A stretch of DNA of 64,000 nucleotides from an uncultured Eggerthellaceae bacterium (GTDB lineage: Bacteria > Actinomycetota > Coriobacteriia > Coriobacteriales > Eggerthellaceae), in assembly GCA_910588205.1 (NCBI GenBank), contig CAJUQK010000001.1, positions 124,001 through 188,000 on the forward strand, in the 5' to 3' direction. This document shows, one piece after another, positions 19,146 through 27,954 of the stretch. How positions within the stretch are numbered: the stretch's first letter is position 1; each line of letters opens with the position of its first letter. A program made the position numbers and the translations under genes. Below the pieces are notes generated by a model that was not told the DNA's origin, made no database searches, and saw nothing but the letters and a program-made list of their open reading frames with translations.

Positions 19146-19171
19146 GGGCGGATCTAGATCCGCCCCTACGG
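19146..19171 (-). repeat. CGTAGG palindromic repeat, copy 1
   Basis: A perfect 20-base palindrome GGGCGGATCTAGATCCGCCC followed by CTACGG; on the minus strand this is CCGTAG then the palindrome. Confidence 0.7.
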
Positions 19172-19217
19172 ATATCCTGCCATGTATGGTTCACCCAATG
19201 GAAACCAGACACACGAT

Positions 19218-19246
19218 CCGTAGGGGTCGAGCGTGTTCGACTCGAC
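19218..19246 (+). repeat. CGTAGG palindromic repeat, copy 2
   Basis: CCGTAGG is followed by the imperfect palindrome GGTCGAGCGTGTTCGACTC; the arms differ in sequence from copy 1 while the flank is the same. Confidence 0.6.
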
Positions 19247-19278
19247 ATAATGATCACCATGTGTCATGTGAACGATTA

Positions 19279-19307
19279 TCGTAGGGGCCGAGCTGGCTCG
19301 GCCCGAC
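19279..19307 (+). repeat. CGTAGG palindromic repeat, copy 3
   Basis: TCGTAGG is followed by GGCCGAGC, TG, GCTCGGCC and CGAC; a perfect 8-bp stem. Confidence 0.7.
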
Positions 19308-19464
19308 GTGACAACCCGAAGGACCCCGCATTCGTATTTCGGTTGCATCCCCACTCTCTCCGCTGCGCAAGCAGCGGCATACGATTGGGCGGCGAATATG
19401 ACCTGCGAGCAAGGCGGCCCCGTGCAGCTGGTTCTTAGTTGCTGCAGGTAGAGATGATAGAAAC

Positions 19465-21039
19465 TCAGATGGCCAGCTTCCAGAGGTTCTTGTAATCCAT
19501 GGCCCCCTCGAGCTCCTCCATCACCTCAGGCGTGATGTCCCCCTCGACGTTGATATAGACCAGAGCGCACTTCTCCTCCGGCTTGGTCCCTATCTGCATG
19601 GTGGTGATATTCACATCCGCTGCACCGAGGATGGAGCCGATGAGCCCGATGCGACCGGGAGAATCAACGTATTCGAAGATAAGTGAGAGCGAAGCCGGGG
19701 TGATGTCTATGCGATACCCGTTGAAGGAGATGACCCGAGGGAGGTTGTCCAAGCCATAGAGGGTGAATGAGATATCCATGTCATCTGCTTTGATGCGAAT
19801 GGCCGACTCATAGCCCTGGGCATCCTTGGAGGCCTCAGTGAGCACATCCATCCCATGCCTGCCGGCCATGGTCATGGCATTCTCCAAAGATACGGTGCCG
19901 ATGGACTTGTAGTCGAGGATGCCATCGATCACGCCCGCCACGATGGGCGCTGGATCAGAATCGGAGATATTGCCCTCGAGCCAGACGCTCACCTGCTTCG
20001 GAATGCCGATGAGGCTCTGGATCATGCGTCCCGCTACCCTTGCTGCAGGGATATACGGACGCACGCCCCCGATGATCTCCGGTGGGATGCTGGTGGGATT
20101 GATGGCCGTGGGCACGATGGAACCCTCCAGTGCCGCCCAGATGTATTCGGCTATCTCCGTACCCGCCCGCACCTGAGCCTCGTGAGTGACAGCGCTGATG
20201 TGCGGTGTGAGGATGGCGCTACTGAACTCATGCAAGGGGCTTTCCGTGCAAGGCTCCTCTTCGAAGACGTCGATGCCCACCGAAGCTATCTTCCCTGCCG
20301 CCACGAAATCCGCAAGGGATGCTATGTCGAAGATGCCGCCGCGGGCGGGATTCACCAAGATGACACCGTTCTTCATAGCGGCGAACTGCTCAGGACCGAA
20401 CATACCATAGGTATCTGGGGTGAGCGGCAGATGCACGGTGATGAAATCCGCTATGGGGAGGATGTCATCGATGGAATCCATGAGCGTGACATCCAGCTGG
20501 GCCGCACGGTCCGGTGAGCAGTACGGGTCATAGGCCACCAACTCCATGCCGAATGCGCGAGCACGTTCGGCAACAAGGCTGCCGATGCGACCAAGACCGA
20601 AGATGGCCAAAGTCTTGCCGAAGAGCTCCTGACCCATGAAGCGATGACGGGCCCAAGAACCAGCGTGCACCGAAGCATTTGCCTGGCAGACATTGCGCGC
20701 GCAGGCAAGCAAGAGGGCCATGGTGTGTTCTGCCGCAGAGATGATGTTCGAGGTAGGAGCGTTGCACACCACGATACCGCGCTCGTTGGCGGCTTCTATA
20801 TCAATGTTATCAACGGTGACACCTGCGCGACCGATGACCTTGAGGCGTTTCGTCTGGTCTAGCAGCTCCGGTGTGACACGGGTGGATGAGCGCACGATGA
20901 GACCATCGGCATCCGCCAAGGCCTCCTTAAGCTCAGCCTCACCCGCATCCAGCAACTCCACCACCTCATAGCCGCGAGAACGGAGGATGCTCAAGCCCTC
21001 ATCGGCGATCTTCTCCGTGACGAGGACCTTTGGTGCCAT
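19465..21039 (-). CDS. serA: D-3-phosphoglycerate dehydrogenase, long ACT-domain form
   Basis: A 524-residue SerA that oxidises 3-phosphoglycerate in serine synthesis. NAD-binding motif AIFGLGRIGSLVAERA, catalytic Arg region NPARGGIFD, and the HLPLTPDTYGMFG and LTPHISAVTHEAQ (active His) segments are present. An allosteric substrate-binding region and a C-terminal ACT domain (ending MDYKNLWKLAI) make this the long form, like actinobacterial and Bacillus SerA, with serine feedback expected. The ATG follows GGAGAACTCCTAAG and is one base after the serC stop, so serC-serA form an operon. Confidence 0.95.
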   Translation of the reverse strand: MAPKVLVTEKIADEGLSILRSRGYEVVELLDAGEAELKEALADADGLIVRSSTRVTPELLDQTKRLKVIGRAGVTVDNIDIEAANERGIVVCNAPTSNIISAAEHTMALLLACARNVCQANASVHAGSWARHRFMGQELFGKTLAIFGLGRIGSLVAERARAFGMELVAYDPYCSPDRAAQLDVTLMDSIDDILPIADFITVHLPLTPDTYGMFGPEQFAAMKNGVILVNPARGGIFDIASLADFVAAGKIASVGIDVFEEEPCTESPLHEFSSAILTPHISAVTHEAQVRAGTEIAEYIWAALEGSIVPTAINPTSIPPEIIGGVRPYIPAARVAGRMIQSLIGIPKQVSVWLEGNISDSDPAPIVAGVIDGILDYKSIGTVSLENAMTMAGRHGMDVLTEASKDAQGYESAIRIKADDMDISFTLYGLDNLPRVISFNGYRIDITPASLSLIFEYVDSPGRIGLIGSILGAADVNITTMQIGTKPEEKCALVYINVEGDITPEVMEELEGAMDYKNLWKLAI

Positions 21040-21040
21040 C

Positions 21041-22123
21041 TTAGGAGTTCTCCTTTTCGAACTGGGCCATGAAGCTCACCAAGGCCTCTACACCTGCCTT
21101 GGGCATGGCATTGTAGATGCTCGCGCGCATGCCACCCACGCTACGATGGCCTTTGATGGATTCGATGTTGTGGTTCTTGCATTCCGCGATGAACTTGTCA
21201 TCCAAATCAGCGTCTCCGGTGATGAAGGGGACGTTCATGAGAGAGCGGCAATCCTTGCGTGCGGTACCCTTGAAGAGCTTGGAGCTATCAAGGAAGTCAT
21301 AGAGCAGTGCTGCCTTTTCCTCATTCATCTGCTTCATGACCTCAAGGCCACCTAGGCCCTTGAGCCACTTGAACACCAGTCCGCAGATGTAGATGCCCCA
21401 GCAAGGCGGGGTATTGGAGAGGCTCTTCGCATCCACCTGAGTGAGATAGCGCATGATGGTGGGAGTTTGGGGGTTCACATCCTCCCGGACGAGGTCTTCT
21501 CGCACGATCACGATGACCACGCCTGCCGGTCCCACGTTCTTCTGCACGCCGCCGTAGATGAGGCCGTACTGGGAAACATCCATGGGCTCGGAGAGGAACA
21601 TGGAGGAGACATCGGATACGAGGGGGATGCTCCCAGTATCCGGCAACTTGGCGTAGCGCGTGCCGTAGATGGTCTCGTTCTGGCAGATGTAGACGTAATC
21701 GGCATCGGGGCTGAAGGTGAGGGTATCCACATCCGGTACGTAGGAGTAGTTCTCATCCTCAGAGGAGGCCACCACATTGGCTGTGCCGTAGAGCTTGGCT
21801 TCCTTCGCCGCTTTCTTGGACCAAGAGCCGGAGACGATGTAATCAGCCACTCCGTGCTGCATGAGATTCATGGGAATGGCAGCGAACTGCTGGGTAGCGC
21901 CGCCCTGGAGGAAGAGGACGTGATAGTCATCCGGAATGGCCATGAGGTCGCGGAGGTCCGCCTCAGCATCTTCGATGATCTGGGCGAAGGCGGCAGAACG
22001 ATGGCTCATCTCCATCACGGACATGCCGCATCCGTTGTAATCCAACATGCCCGCCTGGGCTTCGCGAAGGACCTCTTCCGGCAATACGGCGGGACCCGCC
22101 GAAAAGTTATAGACACGTGCCAT
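21041..22123 (-). CDS. serC: phosphoserine aminotransferase
   Basis: A 360-residue class V aminotransferase converting 3-phosphohydroxypyruvate to phosphoserine. The opening VYNFSAGPAVLPEEVLREAQ, the phosphate-binding GGATQQFAAIPMNL and the PLP-lysine segment YGGVQKNVGPAGV are diagnostic. The ATG at 22123 follows AAAGGAGCGGTAAGCAG. First gene of the serC-serA operon; a TACAAT box (minus strand, 22166-22171) about 45 bases upstream may be its -10, though its -35 is weak. Confidence 0.95.
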   Translation of the reverse strand: MARVYNFSAGPAVLPEEVLREAQAGMLDYNGCGMSVMEMSHRSAAFAQIIEDAEADLRDLMAIPDDYHVLFLQGGATQQFAAIPMNLMQHGVADYIVSGSWSKKAAKEAKLYGTANVVASSEDENYSYVPDVDTLTFSPDADYVYICQNETIYGTRYAKLPDTGSIPLVSDVSSMFLSEPMDVSQYGLIYGGVQKNVGPAGVVIVIVREDLVREDVNPQTPTIMRYLTQVDAKSLSNTPPCWGIYICGLVFKWLKGLGGLEVMKQMNEEKAALLYDFLDSSKLFKGTARKDCRSLMNVPFITGDADLDDKFIAECKNHNIESIKGHRSVGGMRASIYNAMPKAGVEALVSFMAQFEKENS

Positions 22124-22219
22124 CTGCTTACCGCTCCTTTGACCCGGGGTTTCAAGACATTTGCTATTGTATCGTTTCATCCGGTCCTATGACGTCCTTG
22201 AAGGAGTGCAATAGCCCGT

Positions 22220-23542
22220 ATGCTTGCTGAAAGGTTCCTCACTCGCCTGCTGAAGCCCATGATCCACCGTTCACTCTTATCCAGCCCGACGGATGAGACC
22301 TACCTTCCGGCCCCCCACCCCGGGGAGCGCTATATGCTCTATCTGCATGTGCCCTTCTGTGAGCGCCTCTGCCCCTATTGCAGCTTCAATCGCTATCCCT
22401 TCCGCGAGGATATCGCCCGCCCCTATTTCGAGAACCTCCGGCGTGAGATGCTGATGCTGAAGTCGTTGGGCTACGATTTCGAGAGCCTCTACTTCGGCGG
22501 GGGCACCCCCACCGTCATGATCGATGAGCTCTGCGAGACCATAGACCTGGCCCGAGAGACCTTCTCGGTAGAGGAAGTGGGGGTGGAGACGAACCCTAAT
22601 CACCTCATCCCCTCCTATCTGGAGAAGATGAGCGGGCGCATCCAACGGCTCTCCGTAGGAGTGCAGAGCTTCGACGATGGTCTGCTCAAGCAGATGGATC
22701 GCTACGAGAAATACGGCAGCGGCCAGGAGATCTTCGAGCGCATCGGCGAGGCGAATGGCTATTTCGATTCGCTCAATGTGGATATGATCTTCAACTTCCC
22801 CTCTCAGACCGAGGATATCCTCTTCGCCGATCTGGAGCGCATTGCTCAGTGCGGAGCTCGTCAGACCACGTTCTCCCCGCTCTACGTATCCAATGCCACC
22901 ATGAAGAAGATGACGTCCACCTTGGGACAGATGGATTACGGACGTGAGTGGGACTTCTATCGTATCCTTGACGGCGTGCTGGCCGGGGGCGACGAGCCGC
23001 TCTTTGGCCGGGAGACGGTCTGGACCTTCAACCGATTGGATGAGACCGGTCAGGTGGATGACGCCGTGCGCATCAACGAGTACCAGACCTCCTACAACGA
23101 ATACCCCGCTATCGGGTCGGGCTCCATCACGCACCTGGATGGTGCGCTCTACGTGAACGAATTCAGCATCCCGAAGTACAACTCCATGATCCAGAGCGGA
23201 CGGATGTCGGTCAAGGAGAAGACCGTCATGTCACGACGGGATCTCATGCGCTATCGGTTCCTCTTGGATCTCTATCGCTTGCGGCTCGACAAAGAGCGCT
23301 TCAAGCGAGAGTTCGGCATGAGCGTGGAGCGAGGGCTTCCCGTGGAGATGACGTTCCTTGCGGCGAATGGCGCGTTCTCGGTGAATGATGACCGTGAGGT
23401 CCTCCTGACCGAGCGAGGCCGCTATCTGGTACTGGTGATGTACCGTCAGTTCCTTTCCGGCATGAACAACCTGCGTGAACAGGCCCGCAAGCGCCTCACT
23501 GGCTACGAGCGCACCCTCCATTTCGGCGACGGCACCCAATAG
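22220..23542 (+). CDS. radical SAM coproporphyrinogen III oxidase-like (HemN/HemW/HutW family) protein
   Basis: A 440-residue radical SAM protein. The [4Fe-4S]/SAM motif is HVPFCERLCPYCSFNRYP (CxxxCxxC), followed by the glycine-rich YFGGGTPT and the VGVQSFDDG segments typical of the HemN superfamily, and a C-terminal HemN-like helical domain. Family members include the anaerobic heme enzyme HemN, the heme chaperone HemW, and heme-utilisation HutW. The residues CSFNRYP rather than CxF/CDF of HemN, plus isolation from other heme genes, leave the exact role open. AAGGAG lies 14 bases before the ATG. It is divergent from serC. Confidence 0.8.
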   Translation: MLAERFLTRLLKPMIHRSLLSSPTDETYLPAPHPGERYMLYLHVPFCERLCPYCSFNRYPFREDIARPYFENLRREMLMLKSLGYDFESLYFGGGTPTVMIDELCETIDLARETFSVEEVGVETNPNHLIPSYLEKMSGRIQRLSVGVQSFDDGLLKQMDRYEKYGSGQEIFERIGEANGYFDSLNVDMIFNFPSQTEDILFADLERIAQCGARQTTFSPLYVSNATMKKMTSTLGQMDYGREWDFYRILDGVLAGGDEPLFGRETVWTFNRLDETGQVDDAVRINEYQTSYNEYPAIGSGSITHLDGALYVNEFSIPKYNSMIQSGRMSVKEKTVMSRRDLMRYRFLLDLYRLRLDKERFKREFGMSVERGLPVEMTFLAANGAFSVNDDREVLLTERGRYLVLVMYRQFLSGMNNLREQARKRLTGYERTLHFGDGTQ

Positions 23543-23589
23543 AGGATCCCGGGTGATCATCGTCGCTCCTGACAGGTGATCGCATGGGA

Positions 23590-23615
23590 GGGTCGAACGC
23601 GTTCGACCCCTACGG
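23590..23615 (-). repeat. CGTAGG palindromic repeat, copy 4
   Basis: Perfect 20-base palindrome GGGTCGAACGCGTTCGACCC followed by CTACGG, between two convergent genes; same arrangement as copy 1 but with different arms. Confidence 0.7.
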
Positions 23616-23648
23616 AGGAGCTGCTTTATCCCTTCGCATGAGAGGCTC

Positions 23649-24950
23649 TTAAGCCCGGACAGGGAAGGTGAGAGAGAATGTGGTGAGGCCATCGGCGCTG
23701 TTCACAGAGATCCGTGCACCCATCTGATCCGCCAGCGCCTGTGCGATGGAGAGCCCCAACCCATGACCATCAGCCATAGCCCGTGCTTCGGGGCTACGAT
23801 AGAACCGGTCGAAGATATGAGCCTGCACCTCTGGATCCAAGACCTGTCCTGCATTCGTCACCTCCAGGACCGCCTCTTCGCTCCGCTGAGCGCTGAGACG
23901 AACGCTCACCCGACTTCCCGGCTCCACATACTTGCAGGCATTATCCACGAGCACGCTTGCGATGCGGGTCAAGCCCGCTCCATCTAGCCGCGATAGCACT
24001 CCTCCTTGGATATCCGACTCCAGGGAGAAGCCCCACTCCAATGCATGGGACTCGAAGCCGAGGGCGACACCTTCGATGATACGCGACGCATCCACCGGTT
24101 CCGCTGCCTGTGAGATGGGGTCACGCTTCCTATCGCTTTGAGACCGCTCGTCCAAGCTTGCCAAGGAGAGGAGGTCCTCTGCGAGATCAGCCATGCCATC
24201 AGCGGCGCCTTGAGTGCTCTGCAGCCAGTGGACCCGCTCCTCCCAAGGGGCCTCTGGCTCCTCCAAGAGGACTTCGGTATTGGCCTTGATGATGGAGAGC
24301 GGCGTCTTGAGCTCATGGGATGCATTGGCGATGAAGCTGCGCTGCTGATCCCAGGCAATACGGACGGGGCGCAAGGCCCAGCGGGAAAAGAGAATGCTGG
24401 CTACTAGGAAGACGAGGAGCGCGGCGGCGCCCACCCCCACGAAGATGATGATGAGGCTACGCTGCGACTCTGTCACCGTATCGAAGGCGAAGGCGACATA
24501 AGTGCGGCCGTCTACCGCTCGTTTCAGGAAGCTGAGCCCGAGGGATGAAATAGAACCGAAGCCCTCAGGGGCTGCCTCGCACGTTGCCCTCGCCTCCTCC
24601 AGACCCTCCGCATCCAGCAAGGCGCTGGAGCGCGAGGCCAAAACGAGCGAATCAGCTTCCAAGCGATAGACCGCAACGGGCTGATCCATCGGCTCGGCAG
24701 GAGGTTTTCCCAGCTCTGGAGGTTCGAACCACCCTGGACTGCCTTCAGGGACTCCCTTTTCCCTTCCTGCGGGCTCCGGAGCACTCTCTGCTTCCATGGT
24801 CCTATTGATGGCGAATTCCAACGAGCGGTGCAGGTGATCGGATCCTTCATGGCTGATCCAGGCCAGGATGCAGGCGAAAACGGCCAAAAGGATGATGGCC
24901 ACTACCGCCATGATCATGGCAATGAGCTTCGTTCGGAGCCGTTGCAGCAT
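23649..24950 (-). CDS. sensor histidine kinase
   Basis: A 433-residue membrane kinase: TM1 at ~8-31, a ~130-residue extracellular sensor loop (34-164) rich in Pro/Glu, TM2 at ~165-188, then HisKA with H212 in FIANASHELKTPLSI, and HATPase_c with DNACKYV and DGHGLGLSIAQALAD. I see no HAMP match beyond a short linker. The ATG at 24950 follows GGCGGAGGG and is 15 bases after the response regulator stop. As the last gene of a five-gene operon with VTC, DUF4956 and a beta-helix lipoprotein, it may sense conditions relevant to their surface function. Confidence 0.92.
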   Translation of the reverse strand: MLQRLRTKLIAMIMAVVAIILLAVFACILAWISHEGSDHLHRSLEFAINRTMEAESAPEPAGREKGVPEGSPGWFEPPELGKPPAEPMDQPVAVYRLEADSLVLASRSSALLDAEGLEEARATCEAAPEGFGSISSLGLSFLKRAVDGRTYVAFAFDTVTESQRSLIIIFVGVGAAALLVFLVASILFSRWALRPVRIAWDQQRSFIANASHELKTPLSIIKANTEVLLEEPEAPWEERVHWLQSTQGAADGMADLAEDLLSLASLDERSQSDRKRDPISQAAEPVDASRIIEGVALGFESHALEWGFSLESDIQGGVLSRLDGAGLTRIASVLVDNACKYVEPGSRVSVRLSAQRSEEAVLEVTNAGQVLDPEVQAHIFDRFYRSPEARAMADGHGLGLSIAQALADQMGARISVNSADGLTTFSLTFPVRA

Positions 24951-24964
24951 CCCTCCGCCTTCCC

Positions 24965-25633
24965 TCAAGGAACGAGCCGATATCCTACCCCACGCTCTGT
25001 CTCGATCCGTACCTCGGAATGCAAGAAGCGTAGCTTCTTGCGCAGGAGGGACACATAGGCATCGATGCTGTGGTCCTCCACCAGCACCCCTGGTTCCCAA
25101 GCCCCTTCAGCGATCCGCTTCCGGGTGAGCACGCGACCGGGGTTCTGGAAGAACAAGCGCGCTATCAGGTATTCCTGGTCAGAGAGCTGAACGATCTCAC
25201 CTTCGCAGCTGAGGCTATAGGTTGCTCCATCCAGGAGCGTGCCCCCGCGATCGATTCGCTCTACAGGCGTTTCGCCTATCCGACGCGTGAGGGCCCGCAA
25301 GCGCGCCAGCAGCTCCTGAGGGGAGAACGGCTTCGTAACGTACTGGTCGGCTCCCCCGTCCAGGCCCTCTATCTTATCTGGCAGCGCCCCTAAGGCTGTC
25401 AGCATGAGCACGGGCGTGGGCACCTCAGAAGACCGGAGAGACCGCACCACCTCGAAACCGCTGAGACCAGGAAGCATGACATCCAAGACTATGGCATCGT
25501 AGAGGGAGCTGTTCCCGTAATGGAGCCCCGTAACCCCATCGAAGACAGCCTCTACCTCGTAGCCTTCCCGCTCAAGGATATGGACAAGGATATCAGACAG
25601 CTTCCGATCGTCTTCCACTACGAGGATCCGCAC
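24965..25633 (-). CDS. OmpR/PhoB-family response regulator
   Basis: A 222-residue regulator: receiver domain with the acidic pair EDD at 7-9, phosphorylated D51 in AIVLDVMLPG and K in VTKPFS, followed by a winged-helix DNA-binding domain (DGATYSLSCEGEIVQLSDQE ... SLLRKKLRF ... ERGVGYRLVP). The GTG start at 25633 follows GGAGAGGAGCAAGGCC and lies inside the 3' end of the preceding lipoprotein gene (41-base overlap), so expression is probably coupled. Partner of the kinase directly downstream. Confidence 0.93.
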   Translation of the reverse strand: MRILVVEDDRKLSDILVHILEREGYEVEAVFDGVTGLHYGNSSLYDAIVLDVMLPGLSGFEVVRSLRSSEVPTPVLMLTALGALPDKIEGLDGGADQYVTKPFSPQELLARLRALTRRIGETPVERIDRGGTLLDGATYSLSCEGEIVQLSDQEYLIARLFFQNPGRVLTRKRIAEGAWEPGVLVEDHSIDAYVSLLRKKLRFLHSEVRIETERGVGYRLVP

Positions 25634-27206
25634 GGCCTTGCTCCTCTCCTTCCGGTGGCAAGCCTGGGGTCTCGCCGTCCTTCGGTGCTTCATGCTCGCC
25701 CATACTACCTGGGTCTCCGGGCATAGCCATTGCACCCATGCCTTCCGGACCGCCGCCTTGGCCACCAGAGGCGCTGGCGGTGATGGAACCCATGACGATC
25801 TCCATTGTCTCATGGCCCACCTGGACCGAGAAAGAGCTGCCCTCTGGTATCTGCGGGCTTGAGGCTAGAACGGTGGAGAATCCGTAGGCAGCCGACATGC
25901 GGACGAGCTCTACCCCTTCGGCATCCGATAGGATGACCTCCTCCCCTGCTGATCCTGCAGCTTCCCCTACGGCAACGGGCTGTCCCGAGGCATCCAATCC
26001 GCGAACGCTTCCCACCGAACCCGTCATCAAGACCGTACCGCCGTTGATCTGGGCTCCCAGGTCATAGTCGAGGGCACCGTCCATACCGGCATCGGGCCCG
26101 CTGACGAGCACCACTCCTCCATTGATCCGTACATTGCCATTGCTGTCCAAGCCATCATTGCCTCCTGCCAGAACGAGCTTGCCGTCATTGATCTGGATCA
26201 AGCAATCGCTGCTAGAAACAGCCATCTGGTCTTTGCCGAAGGGGCCTACATCTGCTGCTGCCCCTCCAGCATCCTCCTGATCCGACGGGGAGTCGCCATC
26301 GGATAGAGCTGCGTTCACGGCATCGTCCGAAGCCGTGATGACGTGTTCGCCCCCATCGATGATGACCTGCTCCCCTTCGTAGCCTTCAGTGCATGTCTCT
26401 ACCGTCACGGAACCTGCCTGCATGTACACGTAACCGTCGCTATGGAAGCCGTCATCCCCGGCATTCACCGTGAAGGCACCCTCTGCCACCTTGATGCAGT
26501 CCTTGCCCTGGAAGGCATCCTCCTTGGCTGTGACCACGAGCTGGCCATCGGTGACGATGAGATCGTCCTTGGAGCAGATGCCATGCCGATAGCTTCCGCT
26601 CACCACCAAGCTCCCCTCACCATTGATGGTCAGATCATCCCGGCTGAAGAGGACGGCATCGCGATTGTCGTCCTCTCTTTCCAGAGTATAAGCCGCCCCA
26701 TCGGACAAGGTGTTATCCGTCCCTGAAGCCAGCGTTATGAAGCACTTGTCGGCATTGTTGATGTACAAGGCGGGACCGTTCTCGTTATGGATGGACGCAC
26801 CGGCCATCACCACTTGGAGCTTATCCTCATCGGCTGCATCCACCACCATCTGCCCCTGGGAGAGAGACCCCGAAACAAGGTACGTCCCGCTCTGACCGAG
26901 CGTGACCACGCCCCCTTCAGCCACAGCTCCCGCTCCTTCTATCTGGATGCCCTCATCAGAGAGCATCACCTTCGTAGCCGTCGCTTCATCATAGGCGGCA
27001 TCCTTATCCCGATCACTGAACTTCAGATCCAAGGTGGAGGTATCGAATATCCCCGTATCCTGGTCTATGGACTGCTGGGGCGCCTCCCTTCCCGGATCAT
27101 CCTGTCCCGATACGCTCAACGACGTACCCGCACAGCCTCCAAGGCTCATGGCGAATGCGCTGGCTGCCAAACCGGCAGCGAGGCAGGTCAGCAAAGGCCT
27201 TCTCAT
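25593..27206 (-). CDS. carbohydrate-binding beta-helix lipoprotein (Cthe_2159 / DUF4353-like)
   Basis: A 537-residue secreted lipoprotein: signal peptide with the lipobox SLGGC (Cys at ~26), then a short Asp/Gln-rich linker and a long series of beta-helix rungs with recurring GDDGFHSDG, GGNDGLDSNGNVRINGG and DAGMDGALDYDLGAQINGG units. This matches the Cthe_2159 family, whose founding member binds cellulose and pectin-like polymers. The C-terminal ~60 residues are Gly/Pro/Glu-rich. The ATG follows AGAGAGGAGACCCT. It is the third gene after the VTC protein and DUF4956, a combination often seen with CotH/VTC clusters. The natural ligand is unknown. Confidence 0.8.
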   Translation of the reverse strand: MRRPLLTCLAAGLAASAFAMSLGGCAGTSLSVSGQDDPGREAPQQSIDQDTGIFDTSTLDLKFSDRDKDAAYDEATATKVMLSDEGIQIEGAGAVAEGGVVTLGQSGTYLVSGSLSQGQMVVDAADEDKLQVVMAGASIHNENGPALYINNADKCFITLASGTDNTLSDGAAYTLEREDDNRDAVLFSRDDLTINGEGSLVVSGSYRHGICSKDDLIVTDGQLVVTAKEDAFQGKDCIKVAEGAFTVNAGDDGFHSDGYVYMQAGSVTVETCTEGYEGEQVIIDGGEHVITASDDAVNAALSDGDSPSDQEDAGGAAADVGPFGKDQMAVSSSDCLIQINDGKLVLAGGNDGLDSNGNVRINGGVVLVSGPDAGMDGALDYDLGAQINGGTVLMTGSVGSVRGLDASGQPVAVGEAAGSAGEEVILSDAEGVELVRMSAAYGFSTVLASSPQIPEGSSFSVQVGHETMEIVMGSITASASGGQGGGPEGMGAMAMPGDPGSMGEHEAPKDGETPGLPPEGEEQGRADPRSGRRSEAV

Positions 27207-27258
27207 AGGGTCTCCTCTCTCTTTCAGTTGCATCTTCTGGTCATGGCCTCAGGAACGC

Positions 27259-27954
27259 TCACAAGGTCCCCAGGGAAGCGGGGGTCATCGAAAGGGCCAC
27301 TTTCAGGTTCCCGTTCAGACAGCGCAATTCGTCCATCATCGGCTTCTCTTCGCCCTTCCGCCTCAAGCGCAGGCGGTATTGCAGTTGATAGAGGCTGCCC
27401 ATGTTGGTGGTGCGGATCTCCATCAACTCATAGGTAGCGGCATACCGGCTGAGCACCTCATCGAAGAGCCCGTCGAAGGCGAGGTCCTCAGGAATGGATA
27501 CCGTGAGCGTCTTCGTGGGCTCCACCTGCTTTCCGAACGGCGAGAATGCATAGGCTATGTTCGCCAGGCACACGATAGCGGTGAACAGCACTGCCAAGGT
27601 GAGGAATCCCATCCCGGTCGCAAGGCCGATAGCCATGGCGAAGAAGACGCTGCCGATATCCTTGGCGCTCCCCGGAATGGAGCGGAAGCGCACGAGATTG
27701 AAGACGCCCATGACAGCGATGCCCGCTCCGAGGTTCCCGTTCACGAGCGTGATGACCGCTTGCACGATGAGGGGCAGGAGCGCCAAAGTGACCACGAAGC
27801 TCTTGGAGTGGTCATGGCGGATCATGTAGACCCCCGCTGCGACGAGCCCCAAGACGAGAGAGGACACGCAGCAGAGGAGGAACTCGGCGCTGGTCACACC
27901 GGCTACCAGTGAATCTGCAGTGCCATAGACGGAAGTGAAGGTCCCCTCAAGCAC
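27259..27954 (-). CDS. DUF4956 membrane protein
   Basis: A 231-residue protein with four predicted transmembrane helices in the first ~140 residues (SLVLGLVAAGVYMI, LALLPLIVQAVITLVNG, IAVMGVFNLVRFRSIPG with a conserved FRSIPG loop, and FLTLAVLFTAIVCLANIAYA) and a C-terminal soluble alpha/beta domain. This is the DUF4956 family, which is almost always beside a VTC-domain gene. GTG start at 27954 after AAAGGAGGCGCACC, overlapping the VTC gene by 8 bases. No reaction is known for the family. Confidence 0.8.
   Translation of the reverse strand: MLEGTFTSVYGTADSLVAGVTSAEFLLCCVSSLVLGLVAAGVYMIRHDHSKSFVVTLALLPLIVQAVITLVNGNLGAGIAVMGVFNLVRFRSIPGSAKDIGSVFFAMAIGLATGMGFLTLAVLFTAIVCLANIAYAFSPFGKQVEPTKTLTVSIPEDLAFDGLFDEVLSRYAATYELMEIRTTNMGSLYQLQYRLRLRRKGEEKPMMDELRCLNGNLKVALSMTPASLGTL

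Larger units (their letters stand above)
19003..19464. other. gene-free interval between leuA and serA, rich in hairpins
   Basis: No credible coding frame: open stretches are short, lack ribosome sites and run through palindromes. The left part (19040-19140) contains several small inverted repeats (GACACGCG/CGCGTC, GCAAT/ATTGC, and an imperfect long one from GCACC at 19098 to GGTGC at 19135). The middle carries three copies of the CGTAGG palindromic repeat described separately. A 7-bp hairpin CCGCTGC/GCAGCGG lies at 19360-19377. No terminator with a T-run is visible for serA. Confidence 0.6.

Noticed and set aside
19146-19307. CRISPR-like array
   Set aside because: The units differ in sequence, spacing is irregular, orientation is mixed and no cas genes are nearby; they are palindromic elements.
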